A stretch of DNA of 64,000 bases from Nonomuraea sp. NEAU-A123 (GCF_018603905.1 NZ_JAHFZZ010000022.1:1-64000); one strand, 5' to 3'. Counted from the stretch's first letter, positions 17,014 to 26,145 are shown. Made by a program: numbers and translations. The notes: generated by a model from the letters alone, not told the origin.

Positions 17014-19155
17014 TCAGGAGGCGCTTTTAACCGATTTGATCAGGAGCTGGGCCACGTCCACGACCTCCAGCGACTCCTTCGCCTCGCCGCTGTTCTTCTT
17101 CTCGTTGATGGCGTCGCCGAGCATCACCATGCAGAACGGACAGGCCGTGGAGACAGTGTCAGGATTGGTGGTCAGGGCCTCGTCGACCCGCTCGGTGTTG
17201 ATGCGCTTGCCGATGCGCTCTTCCATCCACATCCGGGCGCCGCCGGCGCCGCAGCAGAAACCGCGGTCCTTGTGCCGGTGCATCTCCTGCGTCTGCACGC
17301 CGGGCACCTTCGACATGATGTCGCGGGGCTGCGAGTAGACCTTGTTGTGGCGGCCGAGGAAGCACGGGTCGTGGTAGGTGATCTTCTCCTCGATCGGCGT
17401 GATCGGGGTGAGCAGTCCCTCGTCGACCAGCTTGGCCAGCAACTGCGTGTGGTGTACGACCTCGTAGGTGCCGCCGAGCTGCGGATACTCGTTGGCCAGC
17501 GTGTTGAAGCAGTGGGGGCAGGTGGCGACGATCTTCTTGACGCCCGCCTCGTTCAGCGTCTCGATGTTCTGCTGGGCGAGCATGTTGAACAGGTATTCCA
17601 TGCCCAGACGGCGGGCCGGGTCGCCGGTGCACGCCTCCATCGGGCCGAGCACGGCGAACTTCACGCCCGCGATGTGCAGCAGCTCGGCGACGGCCTTGGT
17701 GGTCTTCTTGGCCCGGTCCTCGAGCGCGCCCGCGCAGCCGACCCAGAAGAGGTATTCGGCGTCCTCGGGCATCTTGTCCTCGACCAGCTCGACCTCGAAG
17801 TCCAGCTCGGAGATCCAGTCCGCCCGCTTCATCTCGGACATGCCCCACGGGTTGCCCTTGTTCTCCAGGTTCTTGACCATCACTCCCGCCTCCGACGGGA
17901 ACGACGACTCCACCATCACCTGGTAGCGGCGCATGTCGAGGATGTGGTCGATGTGCTCGATGTCGACCGGGCACTGCTCGACGCAGGCGCCGCAGTTCGT
18001 ACAGGACCAGAGGACATCCGGGTGGATCACGCCGTCCTCGCCGACCAGCGGCTTGTTGAGCAGCGCGAGCACGTCGGTGTCCGCGTGCTCGGTGGAGGCG
18101 GCCATCAGGTAGGGGGCCACCTTGAAGGCGTGGTCACGCTGGTCGAGGATGAGCATCTTCGGCGACAGCGGCTTGTCGGTGTTCCACGCGGGACACTGCG
18201 ACTGGCAGCGGCCGCACTCGGTGCAGCTGTAGAAGTCGAGGAAGCCCTTCCAGGTGGTGTCGCCGATCTTGCCCCGGCCGAGCCGCTCGGGGTCCAGGTC
18301 CTCGTCCTCGAAGTCGACGAGCTTGCCGTCGACGCGCAGCTCGGACGCGCCGCCCAGACCGTCGGGGCGGCGGGAGAAGAGCACGTTCAGCGGCGCGGTG
18401 AAGATGTGCAAGTGCTTGCTGTGCACCACGATGACCAGGAACACCAGCATGAAGCCGATGTGCAGCAGCAGCGCGATCTCCTCCAGCACCGAGCTGGCCG
18501 GCAGGACGTCGCCGAGCGCCAGCGACACGAAGGCGCCCGACGAGTAGGGGAAGTTGCCGTTGGCCGCCGCCGCGCCGCGGGCCAGGAAGAGCGTCCAGAT
18601 GATGTTGAAGATCATGAACAGGACGAGCCAGGCGCCGCCGAGATGGGAGCCGGAGAAGCGGGACTTGCGGCCGAGCGTCTTGGGTGAGTTCTTGATCCGG
18701 ATGACGGCGAAGGCGAGCAGGCCGAGCAGGCAGGCGACCGCGATGAAGTCCTGCAGGAAGCCGAGCACCGCCCAGGTGCCGATGAGCGGGATGTGGAAGT
18801 CGGGCTCACCGGTGATCGCGCCCTGGATGATGGCGCCGTACGCCTCGATGTAGACGGTCAGCAAGATGAAGAACGCCCACATCACGAAGAAGTGCGCGGT
18901 GCCCGACGGTGTCCACTTGAGCAGCTTCTTCTGCCCGAACACCTCGACGAGCTGCGCCTTGAGCTCGCTGCCCGCGTGCGTCTTCGCGTACTCGATGCGT
19001 TCGGGCGCGGGCGGGCCCACTGTCGCGAGCCTGAACAGGAACAGTGTCCTGCGGCCCGCCACGGCGACCGCCAGGACAGTCATGATTAGCCCGATGATGG
19101 CCACCCAGAGCACGGGTCCTCCCACTGACGATGTTGGCTGCCAGCGTACGGTCAC
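17014..19155 (-). CDS. etfD: EtfD-like membrane iron-sulfur oxidoreductase
   Basis: A 713-residue heterodisulfide-reductase-like protein resembling mycobacterial EtfD (Rv0338c), which takes electrons from EtfBA during fatty acid oxidation and passes them to menaquinone. Residues 15 to about 260 hold five to six membrane helices (NarI-like). Then come two 4Fe-4S ferredoxin motifs, CTECGRCQSQCP and CTNCGACVEQCP, and two CCG domains (CVGCAG... and CATCPHC; DPCFLGRHNKVY; FCCGAGG). It is shorter than the mycobacterial protein, with no extra C-terminal tail. Start uncertain: ATG 19155, or GTG 19113 behind GGGAGGA. Monocistronic. Role by homology; partner genes etfBA are not in the window. Confidence 0.88.
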   Translation of the reverse strand: MTVRWQPTSSVGGPVLWVAIIGLIMTVLAVAVAGRRTLFLFRLATVGPPAPERIEYAKTHAGSELKAQLVEVFGQKKLLKWTPSGTAHFFVMWAFFILLTVYIEAYGAIIQGAITGEPDFHIPLIGTWAVLGFLQDFIAVACLLGLLAFAVIRIKNSPKTLGRKSRFSGSHLGGAWLVLFMIFNIIWTLFLARGAAAANGNFPYSSGAFVSLALGDVLPASSVLEEIALLLHIGFMLVFLVIVVHSKHLHIFTAPLNVLFSRRPDGLGGASELRVDGKLVDFEDEDLDPERLGRGKIGDTTWKGFLDFYSCTECGRCQSQCPAWNTDKPLSPKMLILDQRDHAFKVAPYLMAASTEHADTDVLALLNKPLVGEDGVIHPDVLWSCTNCGACVEQCPVDIEHIDHILDMRRYQVMVESSFPSEAGVMVKNLENKGNPWGMSEMKRADWISELDFEVELVEDKMPEDAEYLFWVGCAGALEDRAKKTTKAVAELLHIAGVKFAVLGPMEACTGDPARRLGMEYLFNMLAQQNIETLNEAGVKKIVATCPHCFNTLANEYPQLGGTYEVVHHTQLLAKLVDEGLLTPITPIEEKITYHDPCFLGRHNKVYSQPRDIMSKVPGVQTQEMHRHKDRGFCCGAGGARMWMEERIGKRINTERVDEALTTNPDTVSTACPFCMVMLGDAINEKKNSGEAKESLEVVDVAQLLIKSVKSAS

Positions 19156-19228
19156 GTCACCGGCCAGACACTCCCGGAATCCTACCGAGTAGTAACCTTA
19201 CGGTCGGCGGTGCGTCCAGAACAATGCT

Positions 19229-19810
19229 CTACCCCGTCAAGTAGCGCTGTACCGTCGGGGCCAGCAGTTCGACCAGATCCTCGGGATCGGCGCTCGCCAG
19301 CGGCTCCAGCTTGAGCACGTAACGGCCCATGACGATGCCGAAGAGCTGCGCGAAGGCGGCCTCGATCCGCAGGTGCGGCACCTCGAGCCGGTCGGCGACC
19401 TTGAAGAGCAGGGCGTTCGTGACGAACTCCCGGAACATCGTCTCGGCCTGCTCGTTCGTCATGGCCGACCGGATCAGCGCGACCATCGGCTCGCGCGTCT
19501 CGGGCTGGCCCGTCACCGTCAGGATCAACCGGACGAGCCGCTCCCCGATCTCCTCGCGCGGCCCGTCGAGCAGCAGCGGCACGATCTGGTCAGGGCTGAC
19601 CGGCAGCCGCATCGCCGCCGCGAACATGCCCTCCTTGGTGTCGAAATAGTGGTGCACCAGGGCGGGATCGACGTTCGCCTCCCTGGCGATGCCGCGTACC
19701 GTCGCCTTGTCGAAGCCCTTCTCGGCGAAGACCCGGCGGGCCGCGGCGAGAATCTCACCCCGCGTGTCCGCCGACCCCGGCCGGCGCCCCGGACGGCGGG
19801 TGTTCGTCAC
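19229..19810 (-). CDS. TetR family transcriptional regulator
   Basis: A 193-residue regulator with a classic TetR HTH (residues about 16-62: RGEILAAARRVFAEKGFDKATVRGIAREANVDPALVHHYFDTKEGMF) and a helical ligand domain typical of the AcrR-like subgroup. It is the last gene of a three-gene operon: its ATG overlaps the methyltransferase stop by 4 nt (19807-19810). The natural targets would be this operon or the divergent surroundings; the ligand is unknown. Confidence 0.9.
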   Translation of the reverse strand: MTNTRRPGRRPGSADTRGEILAAARRVFAEKGFDKATVRGIAREANVDPALVHHYFDTKEGMFAAAMRLPVSPDQIVPLLLDGPREEIGERLVRLILTVTGQPETREPMVALIRSAMTNEQAETMFREFVTNALLFKVADRLEVPHLRIEAAFAQLFGIVMGRYVLKLEPLASADPEDLVELLAPTVQRYLTG

Positions 19811-20571
19811 CTGCCCACCGCCAGGTAGACCCGCATGGGCACGTACAGGACTCCCTCGGGGAAGACCTTCCTGAGCTCCACCCGCTGGCGGGCGACGAGA
19901 TCGTCGGCGGCCTCAGGGGACAGCGCCGCCATGTAGGAGTGCGAACGTAGGTTGAGCAGGAAGTCCTCGATGCCGACCAGCCTGGTCCAGGCGATCCAGC
20001 GCTCCTCGACCACCTCCATGGCGGCGGCGATGGGCGGCACGGACCACTCCGCCAGCGCCGGGCCCCAGTAGGTCGGGCACTCCGCCGCCAGCCGGGCCTC
20101 GTGGGCAGCCAGCCAGTCGGCCTCGGCGGCGTGGGCCAGGTTCCAGCAGCCCACGATGGCCCCGTCGGGCCGCAGCACCCGCCTGGCCTCGGCGATCGAG
20201 ACCACCGGGTCGAGCCAGTGCCAGGACTGGGCGTAGGTCACCAGGTCGGCCACCCCGTCGGTCAGCGGCAGGGCGTTGCCGTCCGCGAGCAGCGCGGCGA
20301 TGCCCTCGTCCGTGGCCTTCGAGAGCAGGCGGGCGAGCATCTCCGAGCCCGCGTCCACGGCGATCACCCGCGAGCCGCGGGCGCGCAGGGCGCGCGTCAG
20401 GATGCCGGTGCCGGCGCCCACGTCGACCGCCGTCGCGCCGGCGAGCTGGATGCCGGACACTTCCGACACCGCGTGGTACATCTCGTCCGGATACGTCGGC
20501 CGGCCCGCGTCGTAGGCGTCGGCGACGCTGTCGAACACCCTGCCGAGCTCCCTCATCGGTCCCACACTCAT
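19807..20571 (-). CDS. Class I SAM-dependent methyltransferase
   Basis: A 254-residue methyltransferase. Motif I VDVGAGTGILTRAL (near residue 37), the acidic motif VIAVDAGSEML, and LVTYAQSWHWLDP with the post-motif RVLRPDGAIVGCW are all in order. The QSWHWLD signature is that of small-molecule methyltransferases of the UbiE/COQ5-like group. ATG 20571 overlaps the isomerase stop (ATGA), and its own stop overlaps the TetR start, so all three are translationally coupled. Substrate unknown; context suggests it acts with the TIM-barrel isomerase. Confidence 0.88.
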   Translation of the reverse strand: MSVGPMRELGRVFDSVADAYDAGRPTYPDEMYHAVSEVSGIQLAGATAVDVGAGTGILTRALRARGSRVIAVDAGSEMLARLLSKATDEGIAALLADGNALPLTDGVADLVTYAQSWHWLDPVVSIAEARRVLRPDGAIVGCWNLAHAAEADWLAAHEARLAAECPTYWGPALAEWSVPPIAAAMEVVEERWIAWTRLVGIEDFLLNLRSHSYMAALSPEAADDLVARQRVELRKVFPEGVLYVPMRVYLAVGR

Positions 20572-21377
20572 CTGGCCGCCGCCAGGTAGAGGCGGGCGAA
20601 GGCGAGGGCCTCCGCCAGGTCGTCGATCCGCTCCGTACGGCTGGCCGCCTTGCGGGTGTTGATCTCCAGCACGACCAGCCCGCCATAGCCGGAGTTGGCC
20701 AGCCGTTCCAGCATGGGCGCGCACGGTTGGTTGCCCCTGCCGGGCACCAGGTGCTCGTCCTTGTTCGTCACGCCGAGGCCGTCGGCCAGGTGCAGGTGCG
20801 CGAGCCGGTCGCCGAGCTTGGCGGCCATCTCCATGGCGTCGCTGCCCGAGACGGCCGTGTGCGACAGGTCGAGCGTGACGTGCGGGAAGTCGAAGTCGGT
20901 CGGGTCCCAGCTGGGCGAGTAGGGGACCACGTCGTTGTTCCTGGCCTTGAGGGGGAACATGTTCTCCACCGCGAACGTGACGCCGGTCTCCTCACGCATC
21001 CTGGCCAGGCCGGTCTCGAAGTCGCGCGCGTATTCGCGCTGCCAGCGGAACGGTGGATGCACCACGACCGTCGAGGCGCCCAGCCGTTCGGCCGCCTTCT
21101 GTGCCTTGACCAGCTTGGCCCAGGGGTCGCGGCCCCAGACGCGCTGCGTGACGAGCAGGCACGGCGCGTGGATGGCCAGCACGGGGACCTCATAGTGCTC
21201 TGAGAGCCGCTCGATCACGTCGATGTCCTGGCTCACGGGATCGGCGCCGACCATGATCTCGACCCCGTCGTAGCCAAGACGCGCGGCCAGCTCGAACGCG
21301 TCAGGAGTGCGTTCCGGATATACCGAGGCGGTGGACAATGCGATCTTCGCATTGGGCACGCGGATGACATCAGCCAC
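20568..21377 (-). CDS. Sugar phosphate isomerase/epimerase family TIM-barrel protein
   Basis: A 269-residue xylose-isomerase-like TIM barrel. Strand motifs RLGYDGVEIM, VLAIHAPCLL, VVVHPPF, FAVENMFP, VTLDLSHTA, LAHLHLADG and LVVLEINTR carry the usual metal-binding Glu, Asp, His and Glu residues. First gene of the coupled isomerase-methyltransferase-TetR operon. Reaction not assignable from sequence. It is divergent from the methyltransferase at 21433 with 55 nt between. Confidence 0.85.
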   Translation of the reverse strand: MADVIRVPNAKIALSTASVYPERTPDAFELAARLGYDGVEIMVGADPVSQDIDVIERLSEHYEVPVLAIHAPCLLVTQRVWGRDPWAKLVKAQKAAERLGASTVVVHPPFRWQREYARDFETGLARMREETGVTFAVENMFPLKARNNDVVPYSPSWDPTDFDFPHVTLDLSHTAVSGSDAMEMAAKLGDRLAHLHLADGLGVTNKDEHLVPGRGNQPCAPMLERLANSGYGGLVVLEINTRKAASRTERIDDLAEALAFARLYLAAAR

Positions 21378-21432
21378 GCTGCCAGCCTAAGCCGGTGGCG
21401 ACGTTCTGGCGCGCGCCCCATACGGTTGGACC

Positions 21433-22131
21433 ATGCCACGGATCGCCAAAGGCGCCATCCCCAGCCCCAACATCTGGAACACCCCCCAGGTCTACGAGCT
21501 GGAGAATCGCGCCGTCGACCCTGACGGCGCCGCCAACGCGGCGATGCGCGCCCTGCGCTCCTGGGATGGCGCCACCGTGCTCGACATCGGCTGCGGCACC
21601 GGCTACCACCTGCCGACCTTCGCGGCCGACGCGGCGAAGGTGATCGGCGTCGAGCCCCACGGCGATCTGGTCACGCTCGCCCGCCGCCGCTGCGCCGGGC
21701 TGCCGTCCGTCGAGATCCACGCCGCCACCGCGCAGGACCTGCCGCTGCCCGACGCGTCCGTGGACGTCGCGGTGGCGCGCTGGGCCTACTTCTTCGGCCC
21801 CGGCTGCGAGCCCGGCTTACGCGAGCTCTCCCGGGTCGTACGGCGGGGCGGCGCGGCCTTCGTCATCGATCTGGACGCCACCCGCGGGGCCTTCGGCGGC
21901 TGGTTCCAGCGCACGGTGCCCACCTACTCGGCCAAGGCGGTGGAGGCCTTCTGGGACCTCCACGGGTGGCAGCGACAGCGGCTCGACCTGCGGATGGCCT
22001 TCTCCCGCCGGGCCGAGCTGGAGGCGGTGCTGCGCATCGAGTTCACGCCCGAGGTGGCCGCGCAGGCGATCGCCGAGACGCCCGGCCTGGAGCTGCCCTA
22101 CCCGAACGTGCTGCGCTGGCGCTCGTTCTAG
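21433..22131 (+). CDS. Class I SAM-dependent methyltransferase
   Basis: A 232-residue methyltransferase: motif I LDIGCGTGYHLPTF near residue 52, KVIGVEPHGDLV, the AQDLPLPDASVDVAVARWAYFF segment and post-motif RVVRRGGAAFVIDLD. The N-terminus (SPNIWNTPQVYELENRAVD) is unusual and probably binds the substrate. Substrate unknown. Ends 5 nt before the MerR promoter palindrome at 22137. Confidence 0.85.
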   Translation: MPRIAKGAIPSPNIWNTPQVYELENRAVDPDGAANAAMRALRSWDGATVLDIGCGTGYHLPTFAADAAKVIGVEPHGDLVTLARRRCAGLPSVEIHAATAQDLPLPDASVDVAVARWAYFFGPGCEPGLRELSRVVRRGGAAFVIDLDATRGAFGGWFQRTVPTYSAKAVEAFWDLHGWQRQRLDLRMAFSRRAELEAVLRIEFTPEVAAQAIAETPGLELPYPNVLRWRSF

Positions 22132-22136
22132 GGGGG

Positions 22137-22158
22137 TTGACATTGACGTCAGTGTCAA
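22137..22158. promoter_or_regulatory. MerR operator/promoter palindrome
   Basis: A 22-bp near-perfect palindrome, TTGACAtTGACGTCAgTGTCAA, with one mismatched pair. Its left end is a consensus -35 (TTGACA, 22137-22142); the best -10 is TTTACC/TTACCT at 22161-22167, giving an 18-19 bp spacer. Long spacers filled by a dyad are the signature of MerR-activated promoters. Transcription should start at about 22174, at the merR ATG. Confidence 0.8.
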
Positions 22159-22174
22159 CGTTTACCTTGGAGGC

Positions 22175-22549
22175 ATGCGCATCGGAGAGCTGGCCGAACG
22201 GACCGGGGTGAGCACTCGATCACTCCGCTACTACGAGCAGCATGGGCTGCTGTCGGCCAGGCGCGGGTCCAACGGCTATCGCGACTACGCGGAGGAGGAC
22301 ATCAAGCTGGTGTCCGAGATCCGGGCGCTGCTGTCCGTGGGGTTCACGCTGGAGGACACGCGGCCGTTCGTCGACTGCCTGCGCTCCGGCCACAGTACGG
22401 GCGGCTCCTGCCGCGAGTCGGTCGCCGTCTACCAGCGCAAGCTGGCCGAGATCGACGACGAGATCCGCGTCCTGCTCACCCGGCGCGCCGAAGTCGCCGC
22501 CCAGCTCGGCGCGGCGTGCCCTGGTTGCGTGCTTAAAGGAGAGAAATGA
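22175..22549 (+). CDS. MerR family transcriptional regulator
   Basis: A 124-residue MerR regulator starting MRIGELAERTGVSTRSLRYYEQHGLL, the standard winged-helix, followed by a coiled-coil dimer helix. Four cysteines (Cys69 and Cys81 in the linker region, and a CPGC pair near the C-terminus) could sense thiol redox state or metal; this is inference. The stop overlaps the thioredoxin start (ATGA), so it most likely controls its own operon through the palindrome at 22137. A GGAGG lies only 1 nt before the ATG, too close to act, and the promoter position predicts a leaderless message. Confidence 0.9.
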   Translation: MRIGELAERTGVSTRSLRYYEQHGLLSARRGSNGYRDYAEEDIKLVSEIRALLSVGFTLEDTRPFVDCLRSGHSTGGSCRESVAVYQRKLAEIDDEIRVLLTRRAEVAAQLGAACPGCVLKGEK

Positions 22550-22851
22550 TTGAGCTGACCACCTCGAACTTCGAGGAGCAGGTACTCAAGAGCACCAAGC
22601 CGGTGCTGGTCGACTTCTGGGCCGAATGGTGCGGACCGTGCCGCATGGTCGCCCCCGTGCTCGCGGAGATCGAGGCCGAGCACGGCCTGGCCATCGGCAA
22701 GCTCAACAGCGACGAACACCCTGAGATCTCGGCCCGTTATGGCGTCATGGGGCTGCCCACGATGCTGCTGTTCGAGAACGGGGAGCCGGTCAAGCAGGTC
22801 GTCGGCGCCAAGCCCAAGCGCATGATCGAGGCCGAACTGGGCCTGAAGTAG
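22546..22851 (+). CDS. trxA: Thioredoxin
   Basis: A 101-residue thioredoxin with the WCGPC redox site (Cys29, Cys32), the buried Asp23 and the cis-proline loop GLPTMLLF. Reduces cytoplasmic disulfides using thioredoxin reductase, which is not in the window. Overlaps the merR stop by 4 nt, with AAAGGAGAG inside merR as ribosome binding site, so expression is tied to the regulator. It is probably an accessory, stress-induced thioredoxin rather than the housekeeping copy (inference from the regulator pairing). Confidence 0.93.
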   Translation: MIELTTSNFEEQVLKSTKPVLVDFWAEWCGPCRMVAPVLAEIEAEHGLAIGKLNSDEHPEISARYGVMGLPTMLLFENGEPVKQVVGAKPKRMIEAELGLK

Positions 22852-22899
22852 GCCCGTACCTCGTGCAGACTGTCGGCGCGGGCCGCTAGCCTGCTCCGC

Positions 22900-24306
22900 A
22901 TGGTCAAGTCTGCGCAGAAGCCCGGTTACCGCTGCGCCGAGTGCGGGTGGCGCACCACGAAGTGGGTGGGCCGGTGCGGCGAGTGCCAGGCCTGGGGCAC
23001 GGTCGACGAGGAGGGCGCGCGCGCCGGGGTGCACGTCGTCCAGGCCGGTGCGACGACCGCGCCCGCGATGCCGATCGGCCAGGTCAAAGCCGAGACGGCG
23101 GCCGCGCGCACGACCGGGGTGAGCGAGCTCGACCGGGTTCTCGGCGGCGGGCTGGTGCCCGGCGCGGTGGTGCTGCTGGCCGGCGAGCCCGGCATCGGCA
23201 AGTCGACGCTGCTGCTCGAAGCGGCCGCCCGCATGTCCGAGCGCGACACCGTGCTCTACATCACGGGCGAGGAGTCGGCGGCCCAGGTCCGGTTGCGGGC
23301 CGACCGCATCGGCGCCATCCGCGACAACCTCTACCTCGCCGCGGAGACCGAGCTGTCGGCGCTGGTCGCGCATGTCGACAAGGTCCAGCCCAGGATGCTC
23401 GTCGTCGACTCGGTGCAGACGGTCGGCTCCGCGCAGGCCACCGGCGTGCCGGGCGGGGTGACGCAGGTGCGGGAGGTGGCCGCCAATCTCGTACGGCTGG
23501 CCAAGGAGCGCAACATGGCCACCGTGCTCGTCGGCCACGTCACCAAGGAAGGCTCGATCGCCGGGCCGCGCACCCTGGAGCACCTGGTGGACGTCGTGCT
23601 CAGCTTCGAGGGCGACCGCCACTCCCGGCTGCGGATGGTCCGCGCGATCAAGAACAGATACGGCCCCACGGAGGAGGTCGGCTGCTTCGACCTGCACGAG
23701 CGCGGCATCGAGGGCATCACCGACCCGAGCGGGCTGTTCGTCTCGCGGCGCAGCGAGCCAGTGCCGGGCACCTGCGTGACCGTCACGGTCGAGGGCACCC
23801 GGCCGCTGCCCGCCGAGGTGCAGGCCCTGGTCGCCCGCACCGAGGCGCAGCAGCCCCGGCGCACCTCCTCGGGCCTCGACACCTTCCGGGTGCAGATGAT
23901 CCTCGCCGTCCTCGAACGCCGGCTCAACGCCAAGCTGGGCGGCTGCGACGTGTTCACCGCGACCGTGGGTGGCATCAAGCTGTCCGACCCGGCCATCGAC
24001 CTGTCGGTGATGCTGGCGGTGGCCAGCGCGGCGGGCGACAAGCCGCTGCCGGCCGGTCTGGTGGCCATGGGCGAGGTGGGGCTGGCGGGCGAGTTGCGCC
24101 CGGTGAAAGACGTGCGGCGGCGGCTGAGCGAGGCCGCCAGGCTGGGCTTCAAGCGCGGGCTGGTGCCCACCGGATCCCTCGACCAGGGCGCGCGCGGGCG
24201 TGACGGACAGCGTTCCCTGGTGCCCGTGGGACCGGTGGCCTTCGCGGCAGGATTCGAGGTGGTCGAGGTGGAGAACGTCTGGGACGCACTCACACACGTC
24301 ACATAG
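22900..24306 (+). CDS. radA: DNA repair protein RadA
   Basis: A 468-residue RadA (Sms). N-terminal C4 zinc finger (CAECG ... CGEC, residues 11-30), RecA-like ATPase with Walker A GEPGIGKST near residue 100, the RadA-specific KNRYGPTEEVG motif near 250, and a C-terminal Lon-protease-like domain (residues about 290-450) without the catalytic Ser-Lys pair. A helicase that processes recombination branch intermediates. disA follows 41 nt downstream on the same strand, the usual actinobacterial and firmicute pairing; in Bacillus RadA binds and limits DisA. Confidence 0.97.
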   Translation: MVKSAQKPGYRCAECGWRTTKWVGRCGECQAWGTVDEEGARAGVHVVQAGATTAPAMPIGQVKAETAAARTTGVSELDRVLGGGLVPGAVVLLAGEPGIGKSTLLLEAAARMSERDTVLYITGEESAAQVRLRADRIGAIRDNLYLAAETELSALVAHVDKVQPRMLVVDSVQTVGSAQATGVPGGVTQVREVAANLVRLAKERNMATVLVGHVTKEGSIAGPRTLEHLVDVVLSFEGDRHSRLRMVRAIKNRYGPTEEVGCFDLHERGIEGITDPSGLFVSRRSEPVPGTCVTVTVEGTRPLPAEVQALVARTEAQQPRRTSSGLDTFRVQMILAVLERRLNAKLGGCDVFTATVGGIKLSDPAIDLSVMLAVASAAGDKPLPAGLVAMGEVGLAGELRPVKDVRRRLSEAARLGFKRGLVPTGSLDQGARGRDGQRSLVPVGPVAFAAGFEVVEVENVWDALTHVT

Positions 24307-24320
24307 CACGGCTAAGCTTG

Positions 24321-24349
24321 ACCTGACTATTTCGACACGGGGGTCAGGT
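24321..24349 (+). other. Inverted repeat spanning the disA start codon
   Basis: ACCTGAC (24321-24327) and GTCAGGT (24343-24349) form a 7-bp stem with a 15-nt loop; the right arm includes the first two bases of the disA GTG and the preceding leader. It might damp translation initiation. Confidence 0.35.
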
Positions 24350-25430
24350 GCCAAACGACAGGAGTCTCGACGACCGCCGTCGCGAAGCCCTGGCCTCCGT
24401 GGCCCCGGGCACACCACTACGCGACGGCTTGGAGCGGATCCTGCGCGGTCAGACCGGCGGCCTGATCGTGCTCGGCTACAACAGAGTGGTCGAAGAGGTG
24501 TGCAGCGGCGGGTTCGAGCTCGATGTCGAGTTCTCGGCCACGCGCCTGCGCGAGCTGGCCAAGATGGACGGCGCGATCGTGATGAGCGACGGCCAGCGGA
24601 TCATCCGCGCCGCCGTGCACCTGGTGCCGGACCCGAGCATCCCCACCGACGAGTCGGGCACCCGCCACCGCACCGCGCAGCGGGTCGCCCGCCAGACGGG
24701 CCTGCCGATCATCGCGATCAGCAAGTCGATGCGGATCATCGCCCTCTACCTCGACGGCATCCGCTACGTGCTGGAGGAGTCGGCGGCCATCCTGTCCAAG
24801 GCCAACCAGGCCCTGGCCACGCTCGAACGCTACAAGCACCGCCTCGACGAGGTCTCCGGCACGCTGTCGGCCCTGGAGATCGAAGACCTGGTGACGGTCC
24901 GTGACGTGGCCGCCGTCGCCCAGCGGCTGGAGATGGTCAGACGCATCTCCGACGAGATCAAGGGCTACGTGGTCGAGCTCGGCACCGACGGCAGGCTCCT
25001 GTCGCTGCAGCTCGACGAGCTGGTGGCGGGCGTCGAGTCGGAGCGTGAGCTGGTCGTGCGCGACTACCTCCCGACCCCCGCCGGCCGCCGTCACCGGCGC
25101 CTCACGGAAGCCCTGCACGATCTCGACGCGCTCTCGAGCGAGGAGCTGCTCAACCTCGCGACGGTCGCCCACGTGCTGGGACACAGCGAGGACGAGACGC
25201 TCGACAGCCCGGTCAGCCCGCGCGGGTTCCGCCTGCTGGCCAAGGTGCCCCGCCTGCCCGCGACCGTGGTCGATCGGCTGGTCAACCACTTCGGCGGGCT
25301 GCAGAAGCTGCTGGCGGCCAGCATCGACGACCTCCAGGCCGTGGGAGGCGTCGGCGAGTCCCGCGCGCGCAGCGTCCGCGAGGGGCTCTCCCGGCTCGCG
25401 GAGTCCTCCATCCTGGAGCGGTACGTCTGA
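24348..25430 (+). CDS. disA: DNA integrity scanning diadenylate cyclase DisA
   Basis: A 360-residue DisA that makes cyclic di-AMP from two ATP. The N-terminal DAC domain carries both catalytic motifs, DGA (MDGAIVMSDG near residue 75) and the RHR motif (SGTRHRTAQR near 105); a helical spine and a C-terminal helix-hairpin-helix domain (LQAVGGVGESRARSVREGL) bind branched DNA. GTG 24348 gives the standard N-terminus. It follows radA closely. The window also carries a c-di-AMP riboswitch (about 36.7 kb), so both signal source and one receiver are here. Confidence 0.97.
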   Translation: MPNDRSLDDRRREALASVAPGTPLRDGLERILRGQTGGLIVLGYNRVVEEVCSGGFELDVEFSATRLRELAKMDGAIVMSDGQRIIRAAVHLVPDPSIPTDESGTRHRTAQRVARQTGLPIIAISKSMRIIALYLDGIRYVLEESAAILSKANQALATLERYKHRLDEVSGTLSALEIEDLVTVRDVAAVAQRLEMVRRISDEIKGYVVELGTDGRLLSLQLDELVAGVESERELVVRDYLPTPAGRRHRRLTEALHDLDALSSEELLNLATVAHVLGHSEDETLDSPVSPRGFRLLAKVPRLPATVVDRLVNHFGGLQKLLAASIDDLQAVGGVGESRARSVREGLSRLAESSILERYV

Positions 25431-25470
25431 CGCTGCCGGGTGACGCTGTCGGGGCGCCCGCCCGCTGTCG

Positions 25471-26145
25471 TCAGCGGAGCTGGAAGACGCCCATCGGGCT
25501 TCTGAGCTTGCCCATGCGCGCCACGGCCACGTAGGTGCCCGGCAGGGCGGCCGGCGGGTCGGTGCGGCAGTCGCTGCTGGAGCGGCGCCGGTCCCAGTCG
25601 AGCGAGCGCACGAAGGGCACCCCGCGCTGCAACTGCTTGACCTGGGCGGCCTCGCCGCTGACGCAGTCGGAGGTCGACCAGATCCGGTCTGCCCCGGAGG
25701 TGATGCGGACCTCCATGGACCGCGGGCCCACGTCGGCGGAGCACATGACGGGACCGGTGTTGACCAGGCTGATGAGGAAGTTGGGCTGGACGCCCGGCGC
25801 GTAGACGTCCTGCTTGCCCTGCATGCTGAGCACCAGGTCGCCCTCGCTGCAGGGATCGCCGGGCCGCTTGGGCAGGGCCGCCGGCGTGGCCTTGCTGGGG
25901 CTCGGCGTGGGCGAGGGGGTGGCCGTGTCCATGGTCATGGTGTGCAGGCCGGCGAGCAGCGGATCCGCCGCCGTCGGGGAGACGCTCACGGAGCTCTGCG
26001 TGCTGGAGGGCCGCTGCGGCCCGCTCCCCCCACTGGAACACGCCCAAGCGACAACCGCCACCACGACGAGAACAGCCACCAGGACGCTCATACGCCGTCG
26101 CCAGTAGATGTCGCCGCTGCCGTCACCCATCGTATCCGGATCCAT
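25471..26145 (-). CDS. Membrane-anchored conserved hypothetical protein
   Basis: A 224-residue protein with one N-terminal membrane helix (MSVLVAVLVVVAVVAWACSS, after a short cytoplasmic start), a Ser/Thr/Pro-rich stalk and an outer beta-sandwich-like domain. Four cysteines (DPCSEG, VMCSAD, SDCVSG, SDCRTD) probably make two disulfides. The WACS sequence could be a lipobox. ATG 26145 is preferred; 26130 and 26166 are alternatives. Convergent with disA and divergent from mutY. The same type of protein next to mutY/disA is familiar in actinomycetes, function unknown. Confidence 0.75.
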   Translation of the reverse strand: MDPDTMGDGSGDIYWRRRMSVLVAVLVVVAVVAWACSSGGSGPQRPSSTQSSVSVSPTAADPLLAGLHTMTMDTATPSPTPSPSKATPAALPKRPGDPCSEGDLVLSMQGKQDVYAPGVQPNFLISLVNTGPVMCSADVGPRSMEVRITSGADRIWSTSDCVSGEAAQVKQLQRGVPFVRSLDWDRRRSSSDCRTDPPAALPGTYVAVARMGKLRSPMGVFQLR

